From contig CASEGC010000015.1 of NCBI GenBank assembly GCA_949287365.1, positions 93,030-157,029 on the forward strand: DNA of 64,000 nt, in the 5' to 3' direction. Both the position numbers and the translations under genes were made by a program. The notes beneath the pieces are model-generated. The model did no database searches and had not been told where the DNA came from. It worked only from the letters and a program-made list of their open reading frames with translations. Below, one piece after another: positions 16,774 through 25,940 of the stretch (positions are counted from its first letter, which is position 1; each line of letters opens with the position of its first letter). This DNA is from an uncultured Parabacteroides sp. GTDB taxonomy: Bacteria; Bacteroidota; Bacteroidia; Bacteroidales; Tannerellaceae.

Positions 16774-18102
16774 ATGCAAGGAACGAAAAATCTGACCGAA
16801 GGCGCCATAACCCGGCAACTCTTCAACCTGGCGATGCCCATCATGGGCACCTCCTTTATCCAAATGGCTTATAGCATCACGGACATGGCGTGGGTCGGAC
16901 GTTTGGGGAGCGAGGCGGTGGCGGCTATCGGAGCCGTCGGCATCCTCACGTGGATGACCAACTCTATCTCTTACCTGAACAAGGTCGGGGCGGAAGTGAG
17001 CGTAGGGCAAAGCATCGGGGCGCAAAACTTGGAGGACGCCCGCGGGTTCGCCTCCCATAACCTGACCATCGCGCTCATCTTGTCCCTCTGTTGGGGATTC
17101 CTGTTATTCGCTTTCGCCCATCCGCTCATCGGCTTTTTCAAATTAGAAGAATCGATAGCCTCGAACGCGGTGGTTTATCTCCGTATCGTGGCAACCGCCT
17201 TCCCTTTCATATTCTTATCCGCCGCGTTTACCGGCATACATAACGCGTCGGGGCTGAGCAAGACCCCCTTTTATATCAGCGGGACCGGACTTATCCTAAA
17301 CATGGTTCTCGACCCGTTGTTCATCTTCGGTTTCGGCTGGGGAACCGCCGGGGCCGCATGGGCGACCTGGATATCCCAAGCCGCCGTTTGCCTCCTCTTC
17401 GTCTATCAGTTGAAACGCAGGAACCAACTATTCGGAGGGTTCAAGTTCTTCGTTCGGCTTAAAGGACGATACACGAAAAGAATCATCCAACTGGGCTTGC
17501 CGGTCGCCTTATTGAACACTTTCTTCGCCATCATCAACCTGTTCATGGCGCGTACGGCCTCCACCTACGGCGGACATATCGGGGTGATGACCCTTACCGC
17601 CGGCGGACAGCTGGAGGCGATAGCGTGGAACACGTCTCAAGGCTTCAGTACGGCGTTGAGCGCGTTCACGGCGCAAAATTACGCCGCCCGTAAGAAAGAA
17701 CGTATCTTGACCGCTTACCATACGACCCTCAAGATGACGTTCGTCATCGGCGTGCTCTGTACCCTGTTATTCATATTCTATGGGACGGAGGTATTCTCCA
17801 TCATCGTTCCGGAGCGTGCGGCATACGAGGCAGGTAGTGTTTATCTACGCATAGACGGATACTCCATGATACTCATGATGCTGGAGATAACCACCCAAGG
17901 AATGTTCTATGGCACGGGAAGGACGGTGCCTCCGGCTATTATCAGCATAACGTTCAATACGTTGCGGATACCAATGGCTATCGGGCTGGCGGCTATGGGG
18001 CTCGGTATCACGGGAGTCTGGTGGGCGATCAGCGTCTCCAGCATGCTGAAAGGTATCGTTGCTTTTATCTGGTTCAGCGTGTTGCAAAAAAAGATATTGT
18101 AA
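16774..18102 (+). CDS. MATE family efflux transporter
   Basis: The 442-residue integral membrane protein has about 12 predicted helices and the MATE/NorM layout of two homologous halves. The N-terminus (LTEGAITRQLFNLAMPIMG) and the first helix segment (DMAWVGRLGSEAVAAIGAVG) are typical of DinF/NorM-like proteins. By family it exports cationic drugs or metabolites by Na+ or H+ antiport; the substrate cannot be read from sequence. It has its own promoter, and metY begins 65 bp downstream with another promoter. Confidence 0.9.
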   Translation: MQGTKNLTEGAITRQLFNLAMPIMGTSFIQMAYSITDMAWVGRLGSEAVAAIGAVGILTWMTNSISYLNKVGAEVSVGQSIGAQNLEDARGFASHNLTIALILSLCWGFLLFAFAHPLIGFFKLEESIASNAVVYLRIVATAFPFIFLSAAFTGIHNASGLSKTPFYISGTGLILNMVLDPLFIFGFGWGTAGAAWATWISQAAVCLLFVYQLKRRNQLFGGFKFFVRLKGRYTKRIIQLGLPVALLNTFFAIINLFMARTASTYGGHIGVMTLTAGGQLEAIAWNTSQGFSTALSAFTAQNYAARKKERILTAYHTTLKMTFVIGVLCTLLFIFYGTEVFSIIVPERAAYEAGSVYLRIDGYSMILMMLEITTQGMFYGTGRTVPPAIISITFNTLRIPMAIGLAAMGLGITGVWWAISVSSMLKGIVAFIWFSVLQKKIL

Positions 18103-18129
18103 ATTCTATGGAAATATTCCGTATTTTCG
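18097..18129 (+). promoter_or_regulatory. metY: Promoter of metY
   Basis: TTG at 18097, 22 bases, then TATTTTCG followed by CG (one-base variant of TAnnTTTG), 38 bp before the metY ATG. I see no terminator before it, so read-through from the MATE gene is possible. Confidence 0.45.
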
Positions 18130-18167
18130 CGAAGACATAAAAAACGAAGTTTATAATAAAATACACT

Positions 18168-19448
18168 ATGGACAATACATTCAAGCCGGAGACCTTATGC
18201 GTCCAAGGCGGCTGGCAACCTAAAAATGGTGAGCCGCGCGTACTTCCTATTTATCAAAGTACGACTTTCAAGTATGAGACAAGCGAACAGATGGCCAAAT
18301 TGTTCGACTTGGAGGAAAGCGGTTATTTCTATACTCGCTTGCAAAATCCCACGAACGATGCAGTGGCCAATAAAATAGCGGCTTTGGAAGGTGGCACATC
18401 CGCCATATTAACCTCGTCCGGGCAAGCGGCCAACTTCTTCGCGATTTTCAATATCTGCGAGGCGGGCGACCACGTGGTAAGCGCGAGTAGCATTTATGGC
18501 GGTACGTTCAACCTCTTGGGTGTCACGCTGAAGAAGTTAGGAATAGAGTGCACCTTCGTGGACCAAGATGCCAGCGAAGAGGAAATAAGCGCAGCTTTCC
18601 ACCCGAACACGAAAGCGATGTTCGGAGAGACTCTCTCCAATCCGGGAGTCATGGTATTGGATATCGAGAAGTTCGCCCGTATTGCCCATGAGCATGGCGT
18701 CCCCTTGATTATCGACAATACATTCGCCACGCCTATCAATTGCCGTCCTTTCGAATGGGGAGCGGACATCGTGACACACTCCACTACCAAATATATGGAT
18801 GGACACGCCACTTGCGTGGGAGGTTGCGTAGTGGATAGCGGTAATTTCGATTGGGAAGCAAACGCCGAGAAATATCCCGGACTTTGCCAACCTGACCCTT
18901 CTTATCATGGGTTGACTTACACCAAGGCTTTCGGGAAGAACGCTTACATCACGAAAATAACCAGCCAATTGATGCGCGATTTAGGAGCGATCCAAGCGCC
19001 ACAAAACGCATTCCTTCTGAATCTCGGGCTTGAGACTTTACACCTTCGCATGCCTCAACATTGCAAGAATGCGTTAGCCGTAGCCCACTGGTTAAAACAA
19101 TGCGACAAAGTAGCGTGGGTGCGTTATCCAGATTTGGAGGATGATCCTTATCACGAATTGGCGAAGAAATATTTGCCCAAAGGTTCTTGCGGGGTGCTTT
19201 CATTCGGATTGAAAGGAGGACGAGATGTCGCTATCCGCTTCATGGACCATCTTAAATTAGCGGCTATCGTAACCCATGTGGCAGATGCCCGTACCAGCGT
19301 TCTTCATCCTGCCAGCCATACGCACAGGCAATTAAGTGATGAGCAATTAAAAGAGGCTGGAGTAGCTCCTGACTTGATTCGTTTCTCTGTAGGAATCGAG
19401 AACGCGGACGATATCATCGCAGATATCGAACAAGCGTTAAATCAATAA
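18168..19448 (+). CDS. metY: O-acetylhomoserine sulfhydrylase
   Basis: The 426-residue PLP enzyme of the Cys/Met metabolism family makes homocysteine from O-acetylhomoserine and sulfide (direct sulfhydrylation). Visible are GYFYTRLQNPTNDAVANKIA (phosphate-binding Tyr and Arg), SSGQAA, DNTFATP and the PLP lysine Lys208 in THSTTKYMDGHAT. The length of about 430 with the insertion after the lysine is characteristic of MetY rather than MetB or MetC (about 380-400). An inverted repeat follows the stop. Confidence 0.92.
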   Translation: MDNTFKPETLCVQGGWQPKNGEPRVLPIYQSTTFKYETSEQMAKLFDLEESGYFYTRLQNPTNDAVANKIAALEGGTSAILTSSGQAANFFAIFNICEAGDHVVSASSIYGGTFNLLGVTLKKLGIECTFVDQDASEEEISAAFHPNTKAMFGETLSNPGVMVLDIEKFARIAHEHGVPLIIDNTFATPINCRPFEWGADIVTHSTTKYMDGHATCVGGCVVDSGNFDWEANAEKYPGLCQPDPSYHGLTYTKAFGKNAYITKITSQLMRDLGAIQAPQNAFLLNLGLETLHLRMPQHCKNALAVAHWLKQCDKVAWVRYPDLEDDPYHELAKKYLPKGSCGVLSFGLKGGRDVAIRFMDHLKLAAIVTHVADARTSVLHPASHTHRQLSDEQLKEAGVAPDLIRFSVGIENADDIIADIEQALNQ

Positions 19449-19463
19449 TCCTCATCAAGAAAG

Positions 19464-19531
19464 TTACGAATGACGAGCTACGAATTACGATTTATACCAA
19501 GAAATAATTCGTAGCTCGTAACTCGTAATTC
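19464..19531. terminator. Inverted repeat between metY and glycosyltransferase
   Basis: ACGAGCTACGAATTA (19473-19487) pairs perfectly with TAATTCGTAGCTCGT (19505-19519). Further weaker pairing of tACGAATTACGA-type words lies on both sides. It sits between convergent genes and could stop transcription from both sides; there is no clear T run. Confidence 0.5.
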
Positions 19532-19539
19532 ATATTCAT

Positions 19540-20697
19540 TCAAATAGGCAAGAACCTATTCAAACGGGTCCTCCAGTTTGTCCTAAAACGTCTAAAGTTA
19601 GCCCATAAAGGACATCCGGCATCCAATAAGTCTTCACGAAACTCTCTAAGGATAAGCCAATCCGCTTGTTTTACCCAATGGCGGAAAGCGGAATTATCAA
19701 TCCGTTTCTCCGATAAAGCCAACAAGACATTCAGGTCGAAACAATCCGCCACCACTCCCGCTCCGGAAAGAGAAGCGTCATATGCGTTACACGCTTGCTC
19801 TATATGAGTGGGAACCATCAATACGGGTTTATTCAGGAACATCGCCTCGCATACGGACTCGAAGCCCGCGGTCGTAGCGTAGGCTTTAGCTCCCGCCATA
19901 TAATGAATAAATAGCTGATCGTCCAATTGATGGAAAGAAAGACACTCATCCACCTTGACCTCCGAAGGAACGTTTTTCTTATCCCAAAAGAAATGCAATT
20001 CCACCTTCGGATGCCGAGCGTGCCAAGCACGAATCTCCTCGCTAAATCCACTATTCAACAAATAACCATGTAAATATTCACCTTGCGAAGGCTCCAAGTC
20101 CAAGACTTCTTGCCGCAACAATGGAGGGACCACGACAATCCTTCGCTGAGGGACCTCACGCATTTTCCGGAAAGATAACGCCAATTTCTTCGAGGCTCCT
20201 ATCGATGTCAGGCGCGTGAAGAAACGTAGCGAAATCAAAGAAAAAACATTCTCTTTCGGGAAAACAAAATCCGGATGCAAGAAAAGATATTGATGCGCCA
20301 CGCAAACCATAGCGGCTCTCGGGCAATAAAAAAGGTAAGTCAATCCCGTCAGCAACTCATAGAAATTCACCACGACATCCGCTCTCGTCTCCTTGATTTT
20401 CCGATTGATGAAACGGATACTTCCTATATATTTATGGGAACGGAACACGTTGTAAGCCACGCTACTCAATAAATTAACCTGTTTATTTTTAGCGGTCGGC
20501 AAAAAGTTCGGGCTCTCAAACGGATAAATAGGCGTATTTATCTTGTCCAAGAAGAACTTCGGCAAACGACGGGCCGGACTTTTCCCCACTAACACGCCCA
20601 CTATCTCATGTTCCTCGGCTACCAATTTTTGCCGCAAAGACAAAGCTTGTGTCAAATGCCCCCGTCCTTCACCTTGTATAACAAACAAGATTCTCAT
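19540..20697 (-). CDS. Glycosyltransferase (GT-B, MurG/GT28-like)
   Basis: The 385-residue protein starts with MRILFVIQGEGRGHLTQALS, the glycine-rich donor-side start of GT-B enzymes. In the C-terminal half it has TTAGFESVCEAMFLNKPVLM followed by HIEQACNA, the nucleotide-sugar-binding signature of MurG/UGT-like transferases. It lacks membrane helices and is probably membrane-associated in the cytosol. The acceptor is unknown; a glycolipid or surface polysaccharide is a reasonable guess. It is the only gene between metY and EF-G2 and appears monocistronic. Confidence 0.8.
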   Translation of the reverse strand: MRILFVIQGEGRGHLTQALSLRQKLVAEEHEIVGVLVGKSPARRLPKFFLDKINTPIYPFESPNFLPTAKNKQVNLLSSVAYNVFRSHKYIGSIRFINRKIKETRADVVVNFYELLTGLTYLFYCPRAAMVCVAHQYLFLHPDFVFPKENVFSLISLRFFTRLTSIGASKKLALSFRKMREVPQRRIVVVPPLLRQEVLDLEPSQGEYLHGYLLNSGFSEEIRAWHARHPKVELHFFWDKKNVPSEVKVDECLSFHQLDDQLFIHYMAGAKAYATTAGFESVCEAMFLNKPVLMVPTHIEQACNAYDASLSGAGVVADCFDLNVLLALSEKRIDNSAFRHWVKQADWLILREFREDLLDAGCPLWANFRRFRTNWRTRLNRFLPI

Positions 20698-20818
20698 ACC
20701 GTATCCCTCTATATTCTACTCTTTTATATCCTTATTATCGAGAAAATGAATTTTAGGATGCAAAAGAACATCATCCGCATTACAAATCCGCGACTCTTTT
20801 ATTAAAAAAGTATAACAA

Positions 20819-20848
20819 GGAGACCGATTCTTCACAGAAGCGGTCTCC
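20819..20848 (-). terminator. Terminator of EF-G2 gene
   Basis: GGAGACCG / CGGTCTCC stem with internal TTCT/AGAA pairing. On the minus strand it is followed within about 10 bases by a run of six T. It lies 44 bp past the stop. Confidence 0.75.
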
Positions 20849-20891
20849 CTAACCAAATCTAATATTAAAAAATCATGATGACATTTCTTAT

Positions 20892-23048
20892 CTAATCCTC
20901 TGATTGAGTCGCCTCATAAGCCTTCAAAAGCTTCTCTTGAACATCCGCGGGAACCAACTCATAGCTGGAGAATCTCATCGTGAACGAGGCGCGTCCTCCC
21001 GTGATGGAACTCAAGGAGGTAGAATAATTGGACATCTCCTTCAAAGGCACTTTAGCCGACAATTTCTCGAATCCTTTCTCGCTATTCATTCCCATAATCA
21101 ACGCACGGCGACCTTGCAAATCGCTCATCACGTCTCCCAAATAATCCGCCGGGACGGAAACCTCCACGTCATAAACCGGCTCCAATATCTTGGGACCCGC
21201 CTCCTTGAAGGCCGTGCTGAAAGCGTTGCGTCCGGCGAGCATGAACGAGATCTCATTACTATCCACCGGGTGCATCTTACCATCATATACGCAAACACGC
21301 ACGTCGCGGGCGTAAGAACCCGTCAAAGGTCCTTGCTCCATCCGGGCCATGATACCTTTCAGGATAGCCGGCAGGAAACGGGCGTCGATAGCGCCACCCA
21401 CGATGCAATTCACGAACACCACTTTTCCACCCCAATCCAAGTCTATCACCTGCGTATCGCGGACATTCATCTTATATTCCTGCCCACCGAAACGATACGT
21501 GTCCGGAGCCGGCATTCCCTCGTAATAAGGCTCGATAATCAGGTGAACCTCACCAAATTGTCCGGCACCTCCGGATTGTTTCTTATGGCGATAATCCGCG
21601 CGAGCCGCCTTCGTAATCGTTTCCCGATAAGGAATCTTCGGCTCGATGAACTCAATCGGCAATTTATCATTGTTCTCGATACGCCATTTCAACGTACGGA
21701 GATGGAACTCACCCTGACCAAGTATGATAGTCTGCTTCAACTCCTTCGATTGCTCGATAACCCATGTCGGGTCTTCCTCGTGCATACGGGTCAATATCTC
21801 CATCATCTTCTCCGCGTCGGCCTCATTCACCGGCTTGATGGCCCGACGATACTTGGGATCCGGATATTTAATGAAATCGAACCGATAATCGCAACCCTTG
21901 CCGTTCAAGGTATTGCCGCGACGGACATCCTTCAGCTTAACGGTAGCTCCGATATCTCCCGCCACCATCTCTTCCACGGGAATACGGGTTTGTCCCGCCA
22001 CGACGAACAATTGCGCGATACGCTCCTTCGAGCCCCGGTCGGCGTTCACCAGATCATCCCCTTCCTTCACTTTCCCGGAAATCACCTTGAAATAGGACAC
22101 CTGCCCGATATGAGGCTCCACCGTGGTCTTGAAGAAGAACAGGCTTGTCGGGCCCTCCACGTCCGGCGTGACCTCGACACCTTCCGTCGTGACCAGACGC
22201 GGCATCTTATCCGTACACGGGACCACATTGCCCAAGAACTCCAACGTGCGGCGCACGCACATGTCGCGACCGGCGCACACACAAAATACGGGGAACATCC
22301 CGCGCGTAACCAAGCCCGCGCGAATCCCGGCGCGCATATCGTCCTCGCTCAAAGCGCCCTCCTCAAAGAACTTCTCCATCAGGATATCGTCATTCTCCGC
22401 GGCGGCCTCCACCAACGCCTGATGCAGCTCCATCGCCTTGTCCATCTCCTCGGCGGGAATATCCAGCACGTCAGGGACTCCTCCTTCCGGCTTCCAACGA
22501 TACATCTTCATTTTCAACACGTCCACTACGGCGTTGAAAGAGGCGCCGCAAGTAATCGGATATTGAATCTGGACAATCTTGTTCCCCCAACGGTCCCTCA
22601 ATTGGGCCACCGTCCCGTCATAATCCGCTTTGTCGTTATCCAATTGATTAACGACGAAGATGACAGGCTTATGGAATTGCTCCGTATAGCGGAACTGGTT
22701 GACGGTCCCGACCTCCACCCCATATTGGGCGTTCAGTACCATCAAGGCGGTATCCGTCACGTTCAACGCCGACACCGCGCCACCTATAAAATCATCAGAC
22801 CCCGGACAATCGATAAAATTCAATTTCCGCCCCTGCCATTCGACACTAAAGACGGTCGAGAACACGGAGTATCCATACTCCTTCTCCACCGGGAAATAAT
22901 CGCACACCGTATTTCCAGCCTCTACGGAACCGCGGCGTTTTATAACTCCACCCTCGTAAAGCATCGCTTCAGCGAGAGTGGTTTTTCCCGAGCCTGAACT
23001 TCCCAATATCGAGATGTTCTTGATTTCATTTGTTTGGTACACTTTCAT
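20892..23048 (-). CDS. fusA2: EF-G paralog with degenerate GTPase motifs (EF-G2)
   Basis: The 718-residue protein has all five EF-G domains but altered G motifs. P-loop GSSGSGKT (16-23) is kept. The switch I segment reads EKEYGYSVFS instead of the QERGITIT type. G3 is DCPGSDDF, with Ser84 where EF-G has the catalytic His of DTPGH. G4 is NQLD (134-137) instead of NKMD. The canonical EF-G at 55073-57202 has DTPGH and NKMD. In Bacteroides thetaiotaomicron an EF-G2 paralog is reported to promote translocation without GTP hydrolysis and to be needed for gut colonisation; this is probably the ortholog. It is a single-gene unit with its own terminator. Confidence 0.88.
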   Translation of the reverse strand: MKVYQTNEIKNISILGSSGSGKTTLAEAMLYEGGVIKRRGSVEAGNTVCDYFPVEKEYGYSVFSTVFSVEWQGRKLNFIDCPGSDDFIGGAVSALNVTDTALMVLNAQYGVEVGTVNQFRYTEQFHKPVIFVVNQLDNDKADYDGTVAQLRDRWGNKIVQIQYPITCGASFNAVVDVLKMKMYRWKPEGGVPDVLDIPAEEMDKAMELHQALVEAAAENDDILMEKFFEEGALSEDDMRAGIRAGLVTRGMFPVFCVCAGRDMCVRRTLEFLGNVVPCTDKMPRLVTTEGVEVTPDVEGPTSLFFFKTTVEPHIGQVSYFKVISGKVKEGDDLVNADRGSKERIAQLFVVAGQTRIPVEEMVAGDIGATVKLKDVRRGNTLNGKGCDYRFDFIKYPDPKYRRAIKPVNEADAEKMMEILTRMHEEDPTWVIEQSKELKQTIILGQGEFHLRTLKWRIENNDKLPIEFIEPKIPYRETITKAARADYRHKKQSGGAGQFGEVHLIIEPYYEGMPAPDTYRFGGQEYKMNVRDTQVIDLDWGGKVVFVNCIVGGAIDARFLPAILKGIMARMEQGPLTGSYARDVRVCVYDGKMHPVDSNEISFMLAGRNAFSTAFKEAGPKILEPVYDVEVSVPADYLGDVMSDLQGRRALIMGMNSEKGFEKLSAKVPLKEMSNYSTSLSSITGGRASFTMRFSSYELVPADVQEKLLKAYEATQSED

Positions 23049-23346
23049 GATATCATGATTAAAATTGAATTTAACAATAAGTTAATTGGCGTGAATCTCT
23101 TTCACAAGGGCGCAAATTAAAAAACGTAAACGAGAAAAACAATCTCCGCCCCGATGTTTGAGAACAATGTTATTCAGCAGCCTTCCCGTCTCCTCCCCGC
23201 CATTCTCACGTTAAAAGTTGATAATGAATAAACTATACCATCCGGACATCCCTCCTCGACGTAAAACCGGCTACGGGGAAAAAAGAAAAACGCCCGAAGA
23301 AAAATCCGTTGGGCCCTCAAGAAAAATACACGACATGCAGGAAAAT

Positions 23347-23436
23347 TCTCTATCTTTAGCCTAAAGATATATATCTTCAACCTAAAGATATGTATCTGCA
23401 GCCTAAAGATACATATCTTCAGCTTAAAGATAGACT
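23347..23436 (+). repeat. 90-bp palindromic array, family 1, copy C
   Basis: Third copy of the 90-bp element: three 21-bp units with AAGATATATATCTT-like cores, ending in AAAGATAGACT. It is in the same orientation as copy A. Similarity with copy B continues about 20-30 bp outside the core (GACATGC followed by a GGAA-type stretch). It lies in the 518-bp divergent gap between EF-G2 and the Wzi-like gene. I see no gene in the rest of that gap. Confidence 0.9.
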
Positions 23437-23511
23437 TTAGTCCATAGCGTTTCCTGTTTTTTCTCCTTGTCTTTCCCTTTATTCACGCCTTCTTTTTTCT
23501 TTTTTATTACG

Positions 23512-23519
23512 TACATTCG
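23512..23519 (+). promoter_or_regulatory. -7 box of Wzi-like gene promoter
   Basis: TACATTCG followed by CG, a one-base variant of TAnnTTTG, 47 bp before the ATG. A T-rich stretch lies at -33 with no TTG. Confidence 0.4.
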
Positions 23520-23565
23520 CGCCATACATCAATTATATATAGATTAAATACCGCATAACGAGAAG

Positions 23566-25053
23566 ATGAAGCCCTTACGAGCGTTTTTGATGCTATCGCT
23601 CGGCCTTGGAACGCTGGTGGACGGTCTCGCCCAGGAAGAGGAGGAAACGGACATCACGACCTATCAAGCCGAGCTGTCCGGTTCCATATCCAGCGGGAAG
23701 AACACGCCGTTCTGGATGGTCAGCAACCGATACGGGATTGTTCCCTTAGAGGCGAACAACGGTTATTTGAGCGCGGGCGTGTACCATAAGCGAACGTTCG
23801 GCAAAGGATTCCGTTGGGGAGCGGGATTGAACGTGATAGCGGCGGTCCCGCGCGACAGGAATGTCTTCCTCCAACAAGTCTACGCCGAGCTCGGATACAA
23901 ATGCCTGTCGCTCAGCGTAGGGAGCAAGGAACGATATAACTCGTTATGGAGCAGGCGACTCAGTTCCGGCGACCTCGTGCAATCCGCCAACGCCCGCCCT
24001 ATCCCGGAGGTGAACATCAGCATTCCCGAATTCACGACAATCCCTCTCACGAAAGGTTGGTTGCAATTCAAGGGAGACTTCGCGGTCGGCCGCTCTTTCG
24101 ACAAGGATTATCTATCCGACTTCGCGAACGAGGAGCAGGTCTATATAAATAATGTCTTGTGGCATCACAAGTCCCTGTTTATCCAAATCAAGGACACACG
24201 GGGAGACTTCCCGTTATCCGGAGTCTTCGGCGTACAGCACTGGGCGCAATGGGGAGGCACCTCCACCAATCCCGACATCGGGGAGCAACCCCACTCCTTG
24301 AAAGACCTCATCCGGGTCATCCTCGGAAGCGAGGGAGGGACGGACGCCACGGCCTCCGACCAAATCAATGTGTTGGGCAACCATTACGGGAGCTATGATT
24401 TCAAGTTGGCCTTCTCCCGCCCGGATTGGCGAGTGTCCGCCTATCACCAGCACTATTTCGAGGACAAGTCCGGCATGATATTCGTCAATGGCACGGATGG
24501 CTTGTGGGGCGCGCGATTAGACCTGCGTAGATTTCCGTGGCTTAGCGAGATTGTCGTGGAATATTTGGTGACGCGCGACCAAAGCGGCTCTTTTCATTTC
24601 ATCGACTTCGACCATGAACTTCATTCCGGGACCGGCGGCGGGGACGATGACTACTACAACAATGGCGAATATACCACCGGCTCCTCCTATTTCAACCGGG
24701 CGATAGGTTCCCCTTTGATACCCGGACCGGAATACAATACGGACGGAGCGCTGGGTTTCCAGAACAACCGGGTACGCGATTGGCATATCGCCGCGGCGGG
24801 AGCGTTCTCGCCCCGAGTCTCTTACCGGCTGCTCCTCACCTTCATGAACAGTTGGGGCAGGCACGACACACCTTTCCTCAGCCCCAAGAAAAACGTTTCC
24901 GGGTTATTGGATATCACATACCGCCATCCGCGCCTGAGCGGTTGGACATTCACCGCCACGTTAGCGGTAGACGCGGGTTCCATGTTCGATGATAACTTCG
25001 GGTGCGAATTGAGAATCACCAAGCGAGGCGTATTGAAGAAATGGACGGAATAA
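23566..25053 (+). CDS. Capsule assembly Wzi-family outer-membrane protein
   Basis: The 495-residue protein has a signal peptide (ending DGLAQ) and a beta-barrel composition of alternating aromatic strands. SGSISSGKNTPFWMVSNRYG near the N-terminus and repeated GVYH/GAGLN-like strands match Bacteroidetes members of the Wzi family. E. coli Wzi is an outer-membrane lectin that anchors group 1 capsule; the exact role here is unknown, and no capsule genes are adjacent. It is convergent with plsC, with 10 bp between the stops. Confidence 0.75.
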   Translation: MKPLRAFLMLSLGLGTLVDGLAQEEEETDITTYQAELSGSISSGKNTPFWMVSNRYGIVPLEANNGYLSAGVYHKRTFGKGFRWGAGLNVIAAVPRDRNVFLQQVYAELGYKCLSLSVGSKERYNSLWSRRLSSGDLVQSANARPIPEVNISIPEFTTIPLTKGWLQFKGDFAVGRSFDKDYLSDFANEEQVYINNVLWHHKSLFIQIKDTRGDFPLSGVFGVQHWAQWGGTSTNPDIGEQPHSLKDLIRVILGSEGGTDATASDQINVLGNHYGSYDFKLAFSRPDWRVSAYHQHYFEDKSGMIFVNGTDGLWGARLDLRRFPWLSEIVVEYLVTRDQSGSFHFIDFDHELHSGTGGGDDDYYNNGEYTTGSSYFNRAIGSPLIPGPEYNTDGALGFQNNRVRDWHIAAAGAFSPRVSYRLLLTFMNSWGRHDTPFLSPKKNVSGLLDITYRHPRLSGWTFTATLAVDAGSMFDDNFGCELRITKRGVLKKWTE

Positions 25054-25063
25054 CAAACGCTTA

Positions 25064-25801
25064 TTATCTATATTTCTCCCACAAGTCGGAGGCAATAATC
25101 TCTCTCGTCCGTTCCGCGAACATTTGCATCCCCTTATGCGAAGTATCCATATCCGCGGTAGAGACTTCCGGATGAATCACCATCTCCATACGATGGGGAC
25201 GCACGTTCAAGGAACCGATGGGAAGCACGTCGAACGGCCCGTTCAACGTAAGCGGGATGACCGGCAGACGCTGGTCGGCCGCCATCTGATAAGCGCCTTT
25301 CTTAAAACGGCCTATCTTGCCATCACGCGTACGGGAACCTTCCGGAAATACGACCACCGACGCGCCATTCCGCAAGCTGCGCTCCGCATCCGCCACGCTA
25401 CGGGCGGCCGCTTTCGCGGTCGAATGGTCCACGAAGATAAAACCCGCGGCGCGGCAAGCGGCTCCCACGAAAGGAATCTTGCCTATCCCCGCCTTCATGA
25501 CCCACTTGATAGGAACTCCCAAGAAGCCATATATCAGGAAAATATCGAAAGCGCCTTGATGGTTCGACACGAAAACGTAGGATTTGCCTCGGACGATATG
25601 CTCCCGTCCCTTCACCGTAACCGGACAAAGCGCCAGATAGCAGGTCAACCTCGACCAAATCATCCCCGGATAATAAGCGAACACCCGTTCACCACCCAAC
25701 AAGCAACCAATGATAACCGTCACCGCCGTCAATATGGTCAGCACCAAGAAAACAGGCACGAAAAACAACCAAAAATAGACCAAATAAAGTACTCTTCCCA
25801 T
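25064..25801 (-). CDS. plsC: 1-acyl-sn-glycerol-3-phosphate acyltransferase
   Basis: The 245-residue membrane enzyme adds the second acyl chain to make phosphatidic acid. Motif I NHQGAFD (HX4D, His81-Asp86), motif III FPEGSRTRDG and motif IV LPVIPLTL are all present. One or two N-terminal helices (about 7-35) anchor it to the inner membrane. The length is typical. A -7 box lies 21 bp upstream of the ATG. Confidence 0.9.
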   Translation of the reverse strand: MGRVLYLVYFWLFFVPVFLVLTILTAVTVIIGCLLGGERVFAYYPGMIWSRLTCYLALCPVTVKGREHIVRGKSYVFVSNHQGAFDIFLIYGFLGVPIKWVMKAGIGKIPFVGAACRAAGFIFVDHSTAKAAARSVADAERSLRNGASVVVFPEGSRTRDGKIGRFKKGAYQMAADQRLPVIPLTLNGPFDVLPIGSLNVRPHRMEMVIHPEVSTADMDTSHKGMQMFAERTREIIASDLWEKYR

Positions 25802-25821
25802 CTGTCAAGCATATTTCGACG

Positions 25822-25829
25822 CAAATATA
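25822..25829 (-). promoter_or_regulatory. plsC: -7 box of plsC promoter
   Basis: The minus strand reads TATATTTG, an exact TAnnTTTG match, 21 bp before the ATG. Confidence 0.45.
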
Positions 25830-25940
25830 AACGCTAAATTCAATCCTTTCGTTATTTTTCTTCAAAAATATTTTCATGATCGGGTTATTATTGCTTTATT
25901 TGCGGAAGAAAAGAGAATAATTATAAAAGCGTCTATAACC

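Noticed and set aside
20904-22997. A 697-residue open frame antisense to EF-G2
   Set aside because: Same reasoning; the EF-G domains are on the minus strand and the antisense product is low-complexity His/Arg/Leu.
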